The translations under genes were made by a program, and so were the position numbers. Shown here one piece after another: positions 61,887 through 64,000 of a DNA stretch of 64,000 bases; the first letter of the stretch is position 1, and every line of letters starts with the position of its first letter. Below the pieces are notes generated by a model. The model did no database searches and had not been told where the DNA came from. It saw only the letters and a list, made by a program, of their open reading frames with translations. This DNA is from Flavobacterium sp. GTDB taxonomy: Bacteria; Bacteroidota; Bacteroidia; Flavobacteriales; Flavobacteriaceae. The DNA is taken from the NCBI RefSeq assembly GCF_017744675.1, contig NZ_JAGIAV010000006.1, positions 372,001 through 436,000 on the forward strand, written 5' to 3'.

Positions 61887-62549
61887 TTAATTATAATCTC
61901 TAACGAATTTGCGGTAATAAATAATATCTTCAATTGATAAAACTACCAAATCGTGTTCTTGTGCAAAGCTAATGATTTTGTCTAGTTTCGCCATGCTTCC
62001 GTCTTCGTTCATCAATTCGCAAAGAACGGCTTCGGGCTGTAAACCGGCTAATTTCATTAAATCAACGCTTCCTTCTGTGTGGCCATTTCTCTCTAAAACG
62101 CCTTTGTCATTCGCTCTAAGCGGAAAAATATGCCCAGGTCTTGCCAAATCTTCTGGTTTTGAATTTGCTGCAATTGCTGTTTTTATTGTGGTAATTCGAT
62201 CCTTTGCAGAAACGCCAGTTGTTACTCCGTTTTTAGCTTCGATTGTAATGGTAAATGGAGTTTGAAAACTGCTTGTATTTTCTTTTACCATGTATGGAAG
62301 TTCCAATTGGTCTGCTTTTTCATTAGTTAAACAAAGACATACAATGCCGCTGCATTCCCGAATCATTAATGCCATATCTTGAACATTCATATGATGAGCA
62401 GAAAATATGAGATCGCCTTCGTTTTCGCGATTTTCATCATCGGTTACTAGAACACCTTTTCCGTTTTTAAGTTGCTCTAAAGCATTTTCAACACGTTCTT
62501 TACTTGAAATTCCAAATTGCACCAACGGACTTAATTCTGTACTTATCAT
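61887..62549 (-). CDS. ribB: 3,4-dihydroxy-2-butanone-4-phosphate synthase
   Basis: A 220-residue enzyme that converts ribulose 5-phosphate to the four-carbon precursor of riboflavin. VTDDENRENEGDLIF holds the acidic metal-binding loop; RPGHIFPLRA, GHTEGSVDLMKLAG and CELMNEDG are the other family motifs. No GTP cyclohydrolase II domain is fused. ATG 62549 (MISTELSPLVQF) is preferred to one 30 bases upstream, because a TAGATTTG promoter element overlaps the upper start. No FMN riboswitch was found upstream. Coupled to a Crp/Fnr gene, which is an unusual pairing. Confidence 0.94.
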   Translation of the reverse strand: MISTELSPLVQFGISSKERVENALEQLKNGKGVLVTDDENRENEGDLIFSAHHMNVQDMALMIRECSGIVCLCLTNEKADQLELPYMVKENTSSFQTPFTITIEAKNGVTTGVSAKDRITTIKTAIAANSKPEDLARPGHIFPLRANDKGVLERNGHTEGSVDLMKLAGLQPEAVLCELMNEDGSMAKLDKIISFAQEHDLVVLSIEDIIYYRKFVRDYN

Positions 62550-62576
62550 AAAAGCTTTTTTAGAAATAATAAGCAA

Positions 62577-62620
62577 CAAATCTAAAGTTGTTTATAGCCA
62601 AAAAGTTTGACATAAGTCAA
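62577..62620 (-). promoter_or_regulatory. ribB promoter element and FNR/CRP-like palindrome
   Basis: On the minus strand, TAGATTTG (62584 to 62577) matches TANNTTTG. TTGACATAAGTCAA (62607-62620) is a perfect TTGAC-N4-GTCAA dyad of the CRP/FNR kind. Its centre lies about 40 bases upstream of the expected transcription start, the classical class II activator position. The plus-strand antiporter starts 106 bases on the other side. Confidence 0.55.
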
Positions 62621-62725
62621 TAAATTGGCATCTATATTTTTTAAAGGTAATTTAATTTAGTTGTTATAAAATCTTAATTTAGTACCCAAATTTTATAATT
62701 CAAAATCTAATAAACACCACCTCAA

Positions 62726-64000
62726 ATGGAGAATATTACCGTTATTATAATGCTGCTTTTTGGCGTTGCTTTTCTTAGCCTTGTTAGTAAAAGATATAAT
62801 TTCCCAATTCCGATTGTTTTGGTTTTGTGCGGTGTTGTTATTAGTATTGTTCCTGGGCTTCCGGTAATTGCTCTGAGTCCAGAAATTGTGTTTATTATAT
62901 TTCTGCCGCCTCTGCTGTATCACGCGGCGTGGCATACCAGCTGGTCTGATTTTAAGCAATCTATACGTCCGATCACTTTTGCTGCCGTTGGTCTGGTATT
63001 TTTTACCACTGGATTAGTTGCAGTTTTTGCCCATTGGCTTATTGATGATATGTCTTGGCCGTTGGCTTTTTTACTGGGCGCTATTGTTTCGCCTCCCGAT
63101 GCGGTTTCTGCAACTGCTATTACAAAAGGTTTAGGGCTTAATCCGCGATTAATTGCTATTCTGGAAGGAGAAAGTTTGGTAAATGACGCTAGTGGTCTTG
63201 TTGCCTACAAATATGCGCTAACAGCTATTACAGCAGGCAATTTTGTTTTGTGGCAAGCAGGATTAAATTTTGTCTTGATGTCAGCTCTAGGTATAGCAGT
63301 AGGTCTTGTGGTTGGTTTAATAATGTATTATATCCATAAAAGATTTGTTTGCGATGATATTATTGAAGTTACGCTCACGCTATTGACTCCATTTGCTTCT
63401 TATCTAATTGCAGAGCATTTTGAAGGTTCGGGAGTTTTGGCTGTTGTAACTACGGGGCTTTTTCTTGCGGCGCGATCGGGAACGATTTTTTCTCATGAAA
63501 GCCGAATTATGACTAACACAATTTGGGATGTGTTGAATAATATTTTGAATGGATTAATTTTTATTTTAATCGGACTTCAATTGAGACAGATTATTGAAGG
63601 GATCAGCAATTACTCTGGAAATTCATTATTTATTTGGGGAGCTGTTATCAGTATTGTGGTGATTTTAGTTCGTTTTTTATGGGTGGTTCCCGCTACAATG
63701 CTTCCGAGATTTTTTAGCAAAAGAATTCGAGAAAAAGAAGAATTTGATTATCGCAATATGATCATTTTTGGCTGGTCGGGAATGCGTGGTGTAGTTTCTA
63801 TGGCTGCGGCTTTGGCGCTTCCGCTAATGTTGAATAAAACAGAAGCATTTCCGCTTCGAAATTTAATTATATACTTAGTTTTCTGCGTTATACTTTCAAC
63901 TTTGGTGATACAAGGGCTTACGCTTCCCTGGCTTATTAAAAAGCTGAAAATCGAGCGTTATTCTATATTGGCAGAAGAATATAACATCAGAAATGTTATT
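62726..64000 (+). CDS. CPA1-family Na+/H+ antiporter, 3'-truncated by window edge
   Basis: The frame is open from ATG 62726 to the window end (425 codons), so the C-terminus is missing. About eleven hydrophobic segments are seen. GAIVSPPDAVSATAITK and EGESLVNDASGLVAYK carry the conserved Asp residues of CPA1 exchangers (ND motif), and FGWSGMRGVVSMAAALALP the later conserved segment. It exchanges sodium (or potassium) for protons across the inner membrane. It is divergent from ribB across a 176-base region that holds the FNR-like palindrome. Confidence 0.93.
   Translation, partial: MENITVIIMLLFGVAFLSLVSKRYNFPIPIVLVLCGVVISIVPGLPVIALSPEIVFIIFLPPLLYHAAWHTSWSDFKQSIRPITFAAVGLVFFTTGLVAVFAHWLIDDMSWPLAFLLGAIVSPPDAVSATAITKGLGLNPRLIAILEGESLVNDASGLVAYKYALTAITAGNFVLWQAGLNFVLMSALGIAVGLVVGLIMYYIHKRFVCDDIIEVTLTLLTPFASYLIAEHFEGSGVLAVVTTGLFLAARSGTIFSHESRIMTNTIWDVLNNILNGLIFILIGLQLRQIIEGISNYSGNSLFIWGAVISIVVILVRFLWVVPATMLPRFFSKRIREKEEFDYRNMIIFGWSGMRGVVSMAAALALPLMLNKTEAFPLRNLIIYLVFCVILSTLVIQGLTLPWLIKKLKIERYSILAEEYNIRNVI

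Noticed and set aside
62550..62725. FMN riboswitch upstream of ribB
   Set aside because: The conserved RFN-type stems and GAAGGG-like strings are not seen; a promoter element and a dyad explain the region better.
62693..62959. 88-codon minus-strand open frame
   Set aside because: It is antisense to the start of the Na+/H+ antiporter gene and has low-complexity Asn/Lys-rich sequence.
1..64000. CRISPR array or integrated mobile element
   Set aside because: Repeats are palindromic, dispersed and of unequal spacing; no cas, transposase, integrase or phage gene is present.

Overview
The window is AT-rich chromosomal DNA from a Bacteroidota bacterium, most likely a Flavobacterium. Signs are a SusC/SusD pair, GH92/GH130/GH20 glycan enzymes, lipoproteins with surface-export-like residues after the lipid cysteine, promoters of the Flavobacterium form TTG-N17-20-TANNTTTG, a short class Id-type ribonucleotide reductase, and many intergenic palindromic repeats. 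I saw no tRNA, rRNA, CRISPR array, transposase or phage gene.

Positions 1-46035 are mostly one large glycan-utilisation region. It starts with a 5'-truncated glycosidase-like gene and two GH2 enzymes. A non-glycan insert follows (YdeI/OmdA protein, Pr6Pr membrane protein, BlaI-like repressor, M56 peptidase). Then come a GH29 fucosidase, a NagB-PIG-L fusion, a LytTR response regulator and its histidine kinase (minus strand), and a long plus-strand run: GH92, SSS transporter, GH130, CBM9-like protein, a TIM-barrel lipoprotein, aspartylglucosaminidase, GH20, GH35, GH29, GH92, GH3, SusC, SusD, a BNR protein and an M28 peptidase. The set fits stepwise removal of complex, possibly plant-type, N-glycans: fucose (GH29), galactose (GH35/GH2), GlcNAc (GH20), possibly xylose (GH3), mannose (GH92), phosphorolysis of Man-beta-1,4-GlcNAc (GH130), and GlcNAc-Asn cleavage (aspartylglucosaminidase). 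Only GH130 and NagB-PIG-L lack export signals, so the last steps look cytoplasmic, with the SSS transporter as candidate importer.

Positions 46284-47605 hold a divergent HxlR regulator / NmrA-like oxidoreductase pair with a compact shared operator. Positions 47844-57618 (minus strand) form a metal/siderophore locus resembling XusABC: ankyrin protein, DUF2271 protein with a flavinylation-like motif, PepSY-flavodoxin-reductase, ApbE flavin transferase, TonB receptor and DUF4374 lipoprotein. Together they suggest ferric-siderophore capture coupled to flavin-based reduction.

Positions 58395-61081 encode a minimal ribonucleotide reductase (beta then alpha) preceded by four DnaA-box-like 9-mers. 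Positions 61314-62549 hold a Crp/Fnr regulator behind ribB, with an FNR-like palindrome upstream, and the window ends inside a Na+/H+ antiporter gene.

The regulatory sites I find most worth testing are the BlaI-type palindrome that exactly fills a promoter spacer (9902-9919), the 16-mer AAAAAATGTCRTTTGT shared by the GH92 and susC promoters (19112, 38960), the doubled TACTT-N6-AAGTA operator (46656-46685), and TTGAC-N4-GTCAA upstream of ribB (62607-62620).
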